A DNA stretch of 64,000 bases from Rothia koreensis (lineage in GTDB: Bacteria; Actinomycetota; Actinomycetes; Actinomycetales; Micrococcaceae), in the NCBI RefSeq assembly GCF_004136575.1, contig NZ_NOIQ01000001.1, forward strand, positions 620,001-684,000, read 5' to 3'. Both the position numbers and the translations under genes were made by a program. The notes below the pieces were generated by a model. That model worked only from the letters and a program-made list of their open reading frames with translations. It was not told where the DNA came from and did not search any database. Shown in pieces: positions 1 to 7,449 of the stretch (its first letter is position 1; every line of letters starts with the position of its first letter).

Positions 1-681
1 CACGGTGACTTCCATGTCGGTCATGACAGAGTTGATGAGGGCGATCACGAGAAGTTGTTTGAAGAGAATGCTCTCACGCCGTGGGCGGGAGCTACCGAGC
101 CGTGAATGGACCGCTCGTTAGGTGTCTATGCAGCCCACCCGCTTTCGAGCGTCCACTGAGGGCATTCGGAATACCTCCCGGTCTAAGACTGGAACGGGGC
201 AAGCCTAGAGTTCCTCACTGCGGTCTAAGAGGCAATTTACTCAGGCGATGGAGACCCAGAGACTCCCCTGCGCCCTTTTTGTTGACGGTAAAGAGGCTGG
301 ACCGGGCTGAGCGAGGGCGAGATGATTGTGGAGACGATGGTCATCAGCATGGCGAGGTCGAATACGGTGATCAGCACCGGCCTGATCACGATCTTCGAGT
401 TGCCGATGCCTCCGAGCCCCTCGAAGTCAGAGCAAATGGTCAATCGATATTCGGACGAAGACGCGAGCTGGGAGGGGGTATGTTTGTGCGTGGGAAGTCT
501 ATACGCCCGAGTGCGTTTTCATGCATCGGACGGGCCACACCTGTAATGCGCAACTTCTAACAGGGAACCTCTGTCCGTCCGGGTTGTGAGGAAGCTGAAA
601 CGCTTACTGATTCATGCTAGGCATGACGTATCGCTCGACGTGTATCGTCGAAGTCAAGTATGACACTAAAGCGAAGAAGAG
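1..681. other. Gene-poor stretch with possible membrane-protein remnant
   Basis: No intact gene is supported here. On the minus strand, 237-443 reads as a 68-residue open frame whose middle is hydrophobic and protein-like (KIVIRPVLITVFDLAMLMTI). Positions 1-63 on the same strand read FKQLLVIALINSVMTDMEVTV in one frame. The two pieces are not joined by one open frame, so they may be fragments of a decayed membrane protein; this is inference. The longer plus-strand frame at 81-560 is Arg/Pro-rich and looks like noise. Base composition is mixed and the stretch lies at the edge of the AT-richer accessory segment. Confidence 0.3.
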
Positions 682-693
682 GTGGCAACCGAG

Positions 694-2022
694 ATGTCTC
701 AAATATGGGACCTGGCAACTGAAAATCGTGTCGAGAACTACGGTTCTTTCTACACGAGTCTGTTTCTCATGGAAGGGTCTTCTTCTGATCCTGGATTATC
801 CCCAGACGGGTCTATCACGCCAGAGGCAAGAGACATGCTTATGGGGGTCCCAGTCTTGTATTGGGAGCCACCCAGCGACGCCGAAAACAATATCCTGGAG
901 GCGGTCACTCTTGGGCACGCGCGAGCCATTGATGCAGTGGAAGTCGTCAATGGTACGCTACCCCTGAAACGTGATTCTCTTGAAGGGGTTAATTTTTCTC
1001 TCACCAATAATAGGCTACGATTGGAATCGAAATCTCGTTGGCTGGGGTTATTTGGGAGTCTTCCATTTGTGGTTGACCCACGTCTTGCTTGGTTTATGGA
1101 AGGCGGGAAAACACTGGGGATCTGTATTAAAACATCTAAAACAATAGTAGTGTCTTCCATTACGTCTGATGATTACCCTCCACGTATATCTGTACACAAT
1201 GGAATTCTTGAAAGTAAGAGCTCCCGAGGCATTATCGACTACTCTGCTCGATGGAAGAATGTCTATCTGTACAACCACAGCCTCTTCTCTGATGCTCAGA
1301 GTGCACCTGATCATCATTATCGGGCATATGGAGCGTCTCCGGAGCAGGAAGATTTACCATCTAAAATATCGTACAAAGGCGCGTGCCTCGGGTGCGGGGC
1401 AGCTGAAAGAAGCAACGAGCATTGTGTCCCAAATTGGGTGGCGGCGAAGCAAAAATCCAAACCGGTGACTGCGCCCGTTTTTTGTGTATCTTGCAACAAT
1501 CATTTCGGTGAAGTTTTGGAGCTTCCTCTGGCAAAATCGAGCCCGGACTACGTGACGGCAAAAAGTAGTGATGACCCACTGCTCTTTAGTCGATGGGCGT
1601 TGAAGACTGCATTTACGCTCTCGGCGGCAAGCGATATACTAATCCAGCCTGAATGGATGCGAGTTCTTCGAAATGGTGAAATGCCGGAAGGGTTTGAAGT
1701 GTTCGCTTCAGGCGATTGTTCTATGCGGCCTGGATACATGTTTGCGGTTACTCACTTCTCACAATCTGAGGTGAAAAATGGGACATTTGTATTCTCCTTC
1801 TGGATGAACAACCTTGCGTTTTTTGTTGTGCGCAAAATGAATAGTCTTCACCAGATTCCAGTATTGCCCCGTGTATATCCCAGTAGGATCGCTCCTCAAT
1901 ATTTATCTCACGGCGGAATCGATTTTACGAAACTGCACGCCAAGATTATTGAACGAATTACTGGTGAAGCTCTAGATTTTACCAAATCCAATCCGAAAAA
2001 GGTTAAATCTCGTCGGGAATAG
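694..2022 (+). CDS. HNH-type Cys/His module protein, unknown function
   Basis: A 442-residue protein with a central Cys/His cluster. Residues 231-250 contain C-x2-C then S-N-E-H-x2-P-x-W, and residues 264-272 contain C-x2-C-N-N-x2-G. This layout matches the HNH-endonuclease-like family with CxxC...EHxxPxW...CxxCN, in which the His and Asn serve the nuclease fold and the four Cys bind structural zinc. The N-terminal 220 and C-terminal 170 residues are not recognised. ATG 694 was chosen over in-frame GTG 682 because GAAGAGG sits about 11 nt before it and overlaps the GTG. The gene is clearly AT-richer than the rest of the window, which suggests horizontal acquisition. Nuclease activity and any defence or mobile-element role are inference. 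Confidence 0.8.
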   Translation: MSQIWDLATENRVENYGSFYTSLFLMEGSSSDPGLSPDGSITPEARDMLMGVPVLYWEPPSDAENNILEAVTLGHARAIDAVEVVNGTLPLKRDSLEGVNFSLTNNRLRLESKSRWLGLFGSLPFVVDPRLAWFMEGGKTLGICIKTSKTIVVSSITSDDYPPRISVHNGILESKSSRGIIDYSARWKNVYLYNHSLFSDAQSAPDHHYRAYGASPEQEDLPSKISYKGACLGCGAAERSNEHCVPNWVAAKQKSKPVTAPVFCVSCNNHFGEVLELPLAKSSPDYVTAKSSDDPLLFSRWALKTAFTLSAASDILIQPEWMRVLRNGEMPEGFEVFASGDCSMRPGYMFAVTHFSQSEVKNGTFVFSFWMNNLAFFVVRKMNSLHQIPVLPRVYPSRIAPQYLSHGGIDFTKLHAKIIERITGEALDFTKSNPKKVKSRRE

Positions 2023-2363
2023 TGGGTAAAGATTTTTGCGAATCTGGCAGTTCAGATGTTCGGCTACTCAGTGGCATATCAGCAAAGATCATGTCAGTGA
2101 GTCTAGATTTCTTTGACTGCGACGTTGGTGTTGTCTTAGTGGCCACGGTAGATGCCCGATGGTTCGTGCATGTCAACGGCTCCGCAGCTCCACTATCCCC
2201 CCCCCCCCCCGTCTTCGTGATTCAGCTCCCAGATGGGGCCTCGCGACATGGAGCTATCGGTTCGGGATCCTGGCATGGTCTCGCAATTAGTTCGCCAAGT
2301 CCCATCAGTACTCTATCTAGCGGGGCGAGTGCGGGGTGTTTGCCGATCCGTCGCAGACAGTGA
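2022..2363 (+). CDS. Possible coupled small ORF crossed by a poly-C tract
   Basis: A GTG codon overlaps the last base of the upstream stop (TAGTG), which would allow translational coupling. The first 58 or so residues look protein-like, with a hydrophobic stretch (DFFDCDVGVVLVATVDARWF). The frame then crosses a run of 14 C (2197-2210) and continues in low-complexity sequence to 2363. With one frame shift the product would stop almost at once; with the other it would stop near 2291. No family is recognised. It may be a contingency gene, a decayed gene, or chance. Confidence 0.25.
   Translation: MGKDFCESGSSDVRLLSGISAKIMSVSLDFFDCDVGVVLVATVDARWFVHVNGSAAPLSPPPPVFVIQLPDGASRHGAIGSGSWHGLAISSPSPISTLSSGASAGCLPIRRRQ
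2197..2210. repeat. Homopolymer tract of 14 C
   Basis: An uninterrupted run of 14 cytosines, the longest homopolymer noticed in the window. It lies inside the ORF at 2022-2363, where a change in length would alter the downstream frame. Such tracts are known sites of slipped-strand mispairing and also of assembly error. Confidence 0.9.
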
Positions 2364-2596
2364 TGTCGCGGACTTTGTGCCGGAGCCGTTCGGTCCAACC
2401 GGGTTTGAAGGGTCCGCAGAATCATTATCAGTTTCACACTCCCCGGAGTCGCGCCGGTGCCGAAGTTCGAGTTGGGCTCGGGCAGATGGAAGGCGGCATG
2501 GTGGGTAATCCACGGGGCGAGGTCGGTGATTCCGCTAGAGGCTCCGTTTTTTGAGGAACTGTTGCTGGAGGTGGGTGCCAGCGCTATACCTGGATA
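2364..2596. other. No gene seen; candidate promoter at its 3' end
   Basis: No convincing open frame on either strand. A TTGCTG box (2562-2567) and a TATACC box (2585-2590) are separated by exactly 17 bp, which is good spacing for a sigma-70-type promoter although each box matches consensus only partly. It would start transcription near 2597 and feed the putative small RNA below. Confidence 0.35.
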
Positions 2597-2731
2597 ATCT
2601 GACCAGGGCGAGCGGCGACGGGACCATGTGAGATTGAATCGACTGGGACTTCTGAGCCGCTGATCTCACCACGCGCACTTCCGCGTGGCGATACGGGCCG
2701 GGCACGCAGCCAGTTGCGTGCCCGGCCTTTT
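2597..2731 (+). ncRNA. Putative small RNA of about 135 nt
   Basis: Between the candidate promoter (TTGCTG-N17-TATACC) and a strong intrinsic terminator there is no ORF. The sequence can fold: GTGAGAT (2628-2634) pairs with ATCTCAC (2663-2669), CACGCG (2670-2675) pairs with CGCGTG (2682-2687), and then comes the 13-bp terminator stem. It does not resemble tmRNA, 4.5S RNA or RNase P RNA in the parts I can recognise. The 5' end is inferred from promoter spacing only. Confidence 0.3.
2696..2731 (+). terminator. Strong intrinsic terminator
   Basis: A perfect 13-bp stem, GGCCGGGCACGCA (2696-2708) with TGCGTGCCCGGCC (2715-2727), has a 6-nt loop and is followed by four T. No protein gene precedes it closely on the plus strand, which is what suggests an RNA gene upstream. 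Confidence 0.75.
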
Positions 2732-2865
2732 GCGTTGGGCTGGGCTCCGACGACGCCAGCGCAATGCAGGGAGCGCAGGTTTTTCAGGTTGCGCGCCGAA
2801 GTCGCCATGTTCCGGCGCTGCGTCGTATTCTCGAAGAGGCAGTCACATCGAGTGAGGAGTGCAGA

Positions 2866-3600
2866 GTGGCACACAGTGCGTCATCAGTGGAAGAAGCCCC
2901 AGCCGACAAGAACGCCGAGCAGGCCGCGGGAGAGCCTGCAGGTGACAAGGACCCGTTTGGCCGTCCGGGGGCGCCCAAGCATCCTGCGGACCTTCAGCTC
3001 GAGCGCGTATACCGCCAGGTGGGGAACAAAGAGAATCACCACGTGATCGTGGTGGAACAAACCTTCACGAATGCACCGCACGAAATCTGGGCGGCCCTGA
3101 CGGATCCCGAGAACCTCGCGGTGTGGTTCGAGCCGGTCACAGTCACCTCGAAGGAAGACCGCCGGTTCCGGACCGAGAAGACCGGGACCGAAGGCACTGT
3201 CCAGATCTTCGACGCTCCCAGGCTCCTGCAGCTCACGTGGACCAACGATGGTCAGGACAGCGAGTTGCAGATTTCGATCACCCAAACCGCGGCAGGTTCG
3301 TCGTTGACCCTTCGGCATCGTGTACCGGCCAATGAACACTGGGACACCTACGGGGCGGGCGCGACCGGCGTCGGCTGGGACGGTGCTTTCCTTGCCCTCC
3401 ACGCCTTCCTGAGCGGCCGAGCCGCGACGGTCCGCCAGCGGATGGAAGAACTCGAAGGATCCGAACGAGGCAAACGATTCATCGACGCGACCGCGAAGGC
3501 CTGGGAGAAAGCCCAGATCGCCGCAGGGTCCGACGAGGACGCCGCCCATGCTCAGGCCGAACGCACCGCCGCGTTCTACAAGGGCGAAGCAACCGCATGA
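2866..3600 (+). CDS. SRPBCC / AHSA1-like domain protein
   Basis: A 244-residue protein with an acidic, Ala-rich N-terminal tail (about residues 1-45). An SRPBCC/AHSA1-type helix-grip domain follows (about 60-190), starting at a typical motif, VEQTFTNAPHEIWAALTDPENL, with WF a few residues later. The C-terminus is helical and charged. Family members bind hydrophobic ligands or act as co-chaperone-like or toxin-fold proteins; no specific substrate can be read. The frame is open upstream to 2764, but GTG 2866 has GAGGAG (2854-2859) at 6-nt spacing and is the likely start. It is convergent with the SulP gene. Confidence 0.8.
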   Translation: MAHSASSVEEAPADKNAEQAAGEPAGDKDPFGRPGAPKHPADLQLERVYRQVGNKENHHVIVVEQTFTNAPHEIWAALTDPENLAVWFEPVTVTSKEDRRFRTEKTGTEGTVQIFDAPRLLQLTWTNDGQDSELQISITQTAAGSSLTLRHRVPANEHWDTYGAGATGVGWDGAFLALHAFLSGRAATVRQRMEELEGSERGKRFIDATAKAWEKAQIAAGSDEDAAHAQAERTAAFYKGEATA

Positions 3601-3681
3601 CCCCAGTTGCCCCAGGCACCGACTGACCACGTCGATCGCTGAACCGGCCACGAGCTACGACGCATCGAGTCGCGGCACCGA

Positions 3682-5178
3682 TCAGAGGCTGCCGCTCAAC
3701 CGGCCATGCAAATGAGCGGACGCGGGGTCCAGACCCACCACCTGGACCTCGTGTCCGTTCTTTTCGTATCGGTGGGTGATGGAGTCCACGGAGGCAACCG
3801 TTGAGGCGTCCCAGATGCGTGCGTCATTGAAGTCGAGGACCACCTCGTGCGGGTCCTCGGCATACCTGAACGAGTAGTAGAGGTCATTCGAGGACGCGAA
3901 GAACAGCGTTCCGTGAATCGTGTAGGTCGCTGTCGTCGGTACGTCGCCTTCCTCGTTGGTCACGGTTCTCTCGACGTGGACCACGTGCGCAACCCTCCGG
4001 GCGAAAGCGATCATTGCCGCGACGACTCCGACTCCGACGCCGAGAGCCAGATTGTGCGTCAGCACGGTCACCAGAACCGTGAGCACCATGATCAACGTTT
4101 CCGCCACCGGCATTCGACGGAGGAGGCGCGGACTGATCGAATGCCAGTCGAAGGTCGTGAAGGCGACGTAGATCATCACCGCCACCAGGGCCGCCATTGG
4201 AATGATCGCCAGGACGCCGTGGAGACTCATGATCAGGGCGAGCACGGAGAGGGCCGCGGCCACGGACGAGAGCCGAGTCCGGGCCCCCGCCTTCACGTTG
4301 ATCATGGTTTGCCCGATCATGGCGCAACCAGCGGAACAGCCGAACAGCCCGGAAACCGTGTTCGCGATCCCCAGGGCCCAGGATTCTTTGGTCTTGGACG
4401 AATGGGAATCCGTCAGATCGTCCACCAGCTTCGCGGTCAGAAGCGACTCGATCAGACCCACGATCGCCATGGCGACCGCAATCGGGGCGATCGTGACGAA
4501 GGTTTCCGCCGTCCACGGGACGTCGGGGATGACGGGCACCGGCAGCGCGTCCGGCAGGGAGCCTTTCTGTCCGACCGTGGGCGCGGCGCCGCCGGCCAGC
4601 ACCGCAACCCCGGTGACGACGACGATCGCAACCAGCGGCGCGGGAATCACCGTCGTGATTCGAGGAAGCACGAAAACGATGACCAGACCCAGGGCCACGA
4701 GGGGGTACACGAGCGATGGAACTCCCATGAGTTCAGGCAACTGGGAGCTGAAGATCAGGATCGCCAGGGCGTTGACGAACCCCTTCATGACCGACCGGGG
4801 AATGAACCGCATGAGCTTGGCGGCCCCGACGGCTGCCAACAGGATCTGGATGACCCCGGAGAGGACCACCGCGGCCAGATAGTACTGGAGACCGTGGCTC
4901 ATGATGAGCGGCGCGGCGACCAGAGCCACCGACCCTGCGGCGGCGGAGACCATCGCGGGCCTGCCGCCGAGCACGGAGGTGACCAAAGCGATGATCACAG
5001 CACCGAAGAGCCCTGTGCGAGGATCCAGGCCGGTCACGATCGCGAAGGCCGTGGCCTCCGGGATCAGCGCCAGAGAGGTCACGACGCCGGCGAGCAGTTC
5101 GGTCACCCCCTGCCGCGGGTGACGGACCGCGCTCATCACGGTACTGGGGCGGGGTGAAGAGGTGGAGGACGATGCCAC
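3682..5178 (-). CDS. SulP family anion transporter with STAS domain
   Basis: A 498-residue integral membrane protein. The N-terminal part has the SulP hallmark (GLFGAVIIALVTSVLGGRPAMVS), with about ten or more hydrophobic segments to residue 395. The last 90 residues form a cytoplasmic STAS domain (around VLDFNDARIWDASTVASVD). SulP proteins carry sulfate, bicarbonate or dicarboxylates; the substrate cannot be decided here and no carbonic anhydrase or sulfate-assimilation gene lies beside it. The start is GTG 5178 with AGGAG about 8 nt upstream. It is transcribed away from the lipoate ligase-like gene. Confidence 0.9.
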   Translation of the reverse strand: MASSSTSSPRPSTVMSAVRHPRQGVTELLAGVVTSLALIPEATAFAIVTGLDPRTGLFGAVIIALVTSVLGGRPAMVSAAAGSVALVAAPLIMSHGLQYYLAAVVLSGVIQILLAAVGAAKLMRFIPRSVMKGFVNALAILIFSSQLPELMGVPSLVYPLVALGLVIVFVLPRITTVIPAPLVAIVVVTGVAVLAGGAAPTVGQKGSLPDALPVPVIPDVPWTAETFVTIAPIAVAMAIVGLIESLLTAKLVDDLTDSHSSKTKESWALGIANTVSGLFGCSAGCAMIGQTMINVKAGARTRLSSVAAALSVLALIMSLHGVLAIIPMAALVAVMIYVAFTTFDWHSISPRLLRRMPVAETLIMVLTVLVTVLTHNLALGVGVGVVAAMIAFARRVAHVVHVERTVTNEEGDVPTTATYTIHGTLFFASSNDLYYSFRYAEDPHEVVLDFNDARIWDASTVASVDSITHRYEKNGHEVQVVGLDPASAHLHGRLSGSL

Positions 5179-5304
5179 GGGGAAAGCTCCTGACCTGGAG
5201 GTACGACGGATACCAGGGTATAGCAGCCCACGTTGTGCTCATGAATCAGGGTGCGGGCCGATCCAGGTATCCTCGGAGAGTCCGATTCCCAGAGCGGAGG
5301 CGCC

Positions 5305-6000
5305 ATGCTGATCGAACGTCACCTCGGGTCCGTCGCGGAAGACTATGAATCGACGCTGTCCCGGCTGCGTCGAGTCGCGTCGGGGGATGAACAGCCCATC
5401 CTGAGGTTCTCGAGACCCGGTCCCATCGTGGGATTCGGGCGGCGCGACGAACTCAACCCCGGATTCGACGCAGCCCGCCAGGCGTGCGAGGTGCACGGTT
5501 TCGTCCCGTGGGTCCGAAAAGTCGGCGGACGTGCAGCTGCTTACCATTCGGACTGCATGATCGTGGACCACCTGGTCCGTACCCAAGACCCCACCAGCGG
5601 GACGATGGCCAGATATCGCAGCTTCGGCCGACTCTGGGCACGCATTCTCGACGGCCTGGGCATGCCGGCCGACGTCGGCGAGTTGCCGGGGGAGTACTGC
5701 GCGGGAGAATACAGCGTCCACGGAATCGCGCCGGGCGGTCAGAAGGTCAAAGTGGTCGGCACCGCGCAACGTGTCGTCTCAGGTGCGTGGTGGTTCTCGG
5801 CCGGCGTCGTCGTCTCCCGCCCGGAGCCCCTCCGAGCGGTCCTCGATGATGTCTACAGGGCGTTGCACATACCGATGGACCCGCGCACCGTGGGCTCCGT
5901 ATCGATGGCCGTTCCGGAGGTTCGGTGGGATGATGTGGAGGACGCGGTACTGGAAGCCTACGAGGAATGGGACAAGCGATGTGTGGACGATATGTCATAG
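5305..6000 (+). CDS. Lipoate-protein ligase A family protein
   Basis: A 231-residue protein of the biotin/lipoate ligase fold. The lipoate-binding motif appears as RKVGGRAAAYH (about residues 72-82), and the adenylate/lysine motif as GQKVKVVGTAQRV with GAWWFSAGV after it. Members attach lipoate or octanoate to the E2 subunits of 2-oxoacid dehydrogenases or to GcvH. ATG 5305 is preferred over the upstream open frame because GCGGAGG lies 4 nt before it. The 3' end overlaps the SRAP gene by 22 nt, so the two are probably cotranscribed. Ligase versus octanoyltransferase activity is not decided. Confidence 0.82.
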   Translation: MLIERHLGSVAEDYESTLSRLRRVASGDEQPILRFSRPGPIVGFGRRDELNPGFDAARQACEVHGFVPWVRKVGGRAAAYHSDCMIVDHLVRTQDPTSGTMARYRSFGRLWARILDGLGMPADVGELPGEYCAGEYSVHGIAPGGQKVKVVGTAQRVVSGAWWFSAGVVVSRPEPLRAVLDDVYRALHIPMDPRTVGSVSMAVPEVRWDDVEDAVLEAYEEWDKRCVDDMS

Positions 6001-6752
6001 CCAGGGCCCAGGGAGATCTGCTCGGCGGCGTCGAACTGGACGAGTCGATCGCCGACTACAACGTCGCTCCGACCCGGACCGTGCCGATTCTGGTCGATCA
6101 CCAGGAGAACGACTCGTGGACGCGCCGGATCCACTCCGCCCGCTGGGGGCTCCTGCCCCGGTGGGCCAAGGACGAATCCTTTTCGTCGAGGGCATTCAAC
6201 GCCCGCTCCGAAACCGTGGTCGAGAAGCCAACCTTCCGTCACGCCGTGAAAACCCAACGATGCGCTGTCCCGGCCAACGGATACTACGAATGGGCCAAGC
6301 ACACCGAGGGGAGCGGGTCGGGTCGTGGCAAGACCCCCAAGACCCCGTACTTCGTCCACCCGCGCGATCCGCAGGACAGCATCTACTTCGCCGGGCTCTA
6401 CGAATGGTGGAAGATCCCCTCGGGAGAGGACGCAGGCCAATGGTTGCTGTCAACGACGATCCTGACCACCGCCTCACCCGATGACGAGGCCGCACGGAAG
6501 GACGAGACGCTCGGCGAACTCGCCCGACTTCACGATCGTTTGCCCATACCGCTGCGATTCACCGGGGACAACGACGACGAACTGACCTCGTGGCTCCGCG
6601 CCGAGCACAGCCCGGAGGAAGCCGTCGAGCGGGTTCGTGACAACGCCTACGACGTCGCGAGCCACTGGATCCTCACCGAAGTCGGCCGCGAGGTCGGCTC
6701 CGTGGCAAACAACGGGCCGGACCTGATCGAACCCGTCTCTCGGTTGATCTAG
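5979..6752 (+). CDS. SOS response-associated peptidase, SRAP/HMCES family (YedK-like)
   Basis: A 257-residue protein with the full SRAP signature. Cys2 follows the initiator Met (MCGRY). Asn74 lies in FNARSE, Glu104 in NGYYEW, and a His in LHDRLP near residue 190. Cys2 forms a thiazolidine crosslink with abasic sites in single-stranded DNA, protecting them from strand breakage. ATG 5979 is needed to place Cys at position 2, which removes four residues from the longest frame. It overlaps the lipoate ligase-like gene by 22 nt. No LexA-type palindrome was seen upstream, so SOS control is not supported. Confidence 0.92.
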   Translation: MCGRYVIARAQGDLLGGVELDESIADYNVAPTRTVPILVDHQENDSWTRRIHSARWGLLPRWAKDESFSSRAFNARSETVVEKPTFRHAVKTQRCAVPANGYYEWAKHTEGSGSGRGKTPKTPYFVHPRDPQDSIYFAGLYEWWKIPSGEDAGQWLLSTTILTTASPDDEAARKDETLGELARLHDRLPIPLRFTGDNDDELTSWLRAEHSPEEAVERVRDNAYDVASHWILTEVGREVGSVANNGPDLIEPVSRLI

Positions 6753-6790
6753 TCCGGCCCAGCGTCATCGCGGGAGCCCGCAGGGGACGA

Positions 6791-7300
6791 TCAGAGCTCC
6801 GAATCGTCCTCCGGAATCCATCGCTTGAAGTCCAGGGTCAAGTACAGAGCCAGAGCAGGTGAATTGTCCTCCGCGATTCGCAGGGCGACCTCTTCGTGAC
6901 CCAGACGGTAGAGCTCGTCGATCGCAATACGCAGCAACTGCTCGGCGAAGCCCTCACGCCGCCGGGACGCCGCGGTGAACAATTCGAAGATATAGGGCGC
7001 ATCCGGAACGTCGTTGCCGACCCGAGAATCCAGGACGAGAGCCGCGGCGACCAGGCGCCCGGAACCATCGACCACCACGGGTGACGCAGACTCGATCAGA
7101 GCGCCGAAATCCCCGTTGAAAACCTTGTGAATGATTTCGAGGGCTTCCGCCTGGCTGCCGACGACGGACTGGTCGTCGTAGGAAGCGAAAAAGAGCTTGG
7201 CGAGGCCGTCCGCGTCTTCCTCGGTGACCGGTCGCGTGGTGACCTTCAGGGGGCGCGTGTTTGCCCACGTTTTTCCGATAAGTGTGATCGTGCCGCTCAC
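6791..7300 (-). CDS. GNAT family N-acetyltransferase
   Basis: A 169-residue GNAT-fold protein. The acetyl-CoA loop region is RRREGFAEQLL (113-123), a variant of the Q/R-x2-G-x-G/A motif. The C-terminal motif ALALYLTLDFKRW is the usual A-x2-LY-x2-L/F-F. The substrate cannot be inferred. The start is GTG 7300 with GGGAGG 5-6 nt upstream. It lies downstream of the S33 peptidase on the same strand after a 149-bp gap, so it may have its own promoter. Confidence 0.85.
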   Translation of the reverse strand: MSGTITLIGKTWANTRPLKVTTRPVTEEDADGLAKLFFASYDDQSVVGSQAEALEIIHKVFNGDFGALIESASPVVVDGSGRLVAAALVLDSRVGNDVPDAPYIFELFTAASRRREGFAEQLLRIAIDELYRLGHEEVALRIAEDNSPALALYLTLDFKRWIPEDDSEL

Positions 7301-7449
7301 GATAACCTCCCGCGTTCTGCCGTCCGGTCACGCCATGCAACCGGGAACTGTCACTTAACAGCCTAACCGTCAGAAGCCCAATGCGGGATTACTGAGGAAA
7401 ATGCGCTTCAAAATTCAGCCGGCAGAAACGCCAGAATTGGGGGATGAGC

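Noticed and set aside
2590-2731. tRNA or tmRNA 3' end
   Set aside because: No acceptor stem with CCA, no TpsiC-loop motif and no tmRNA tag frame could be found.
3847-5157. Long plus-strand ORF of 436 codons
   Set aside because: It is antisense to the SulP gene, rich in Arg, Gly, His and Asp, and lacks any family signal; high-GC genomes produce such shadows.
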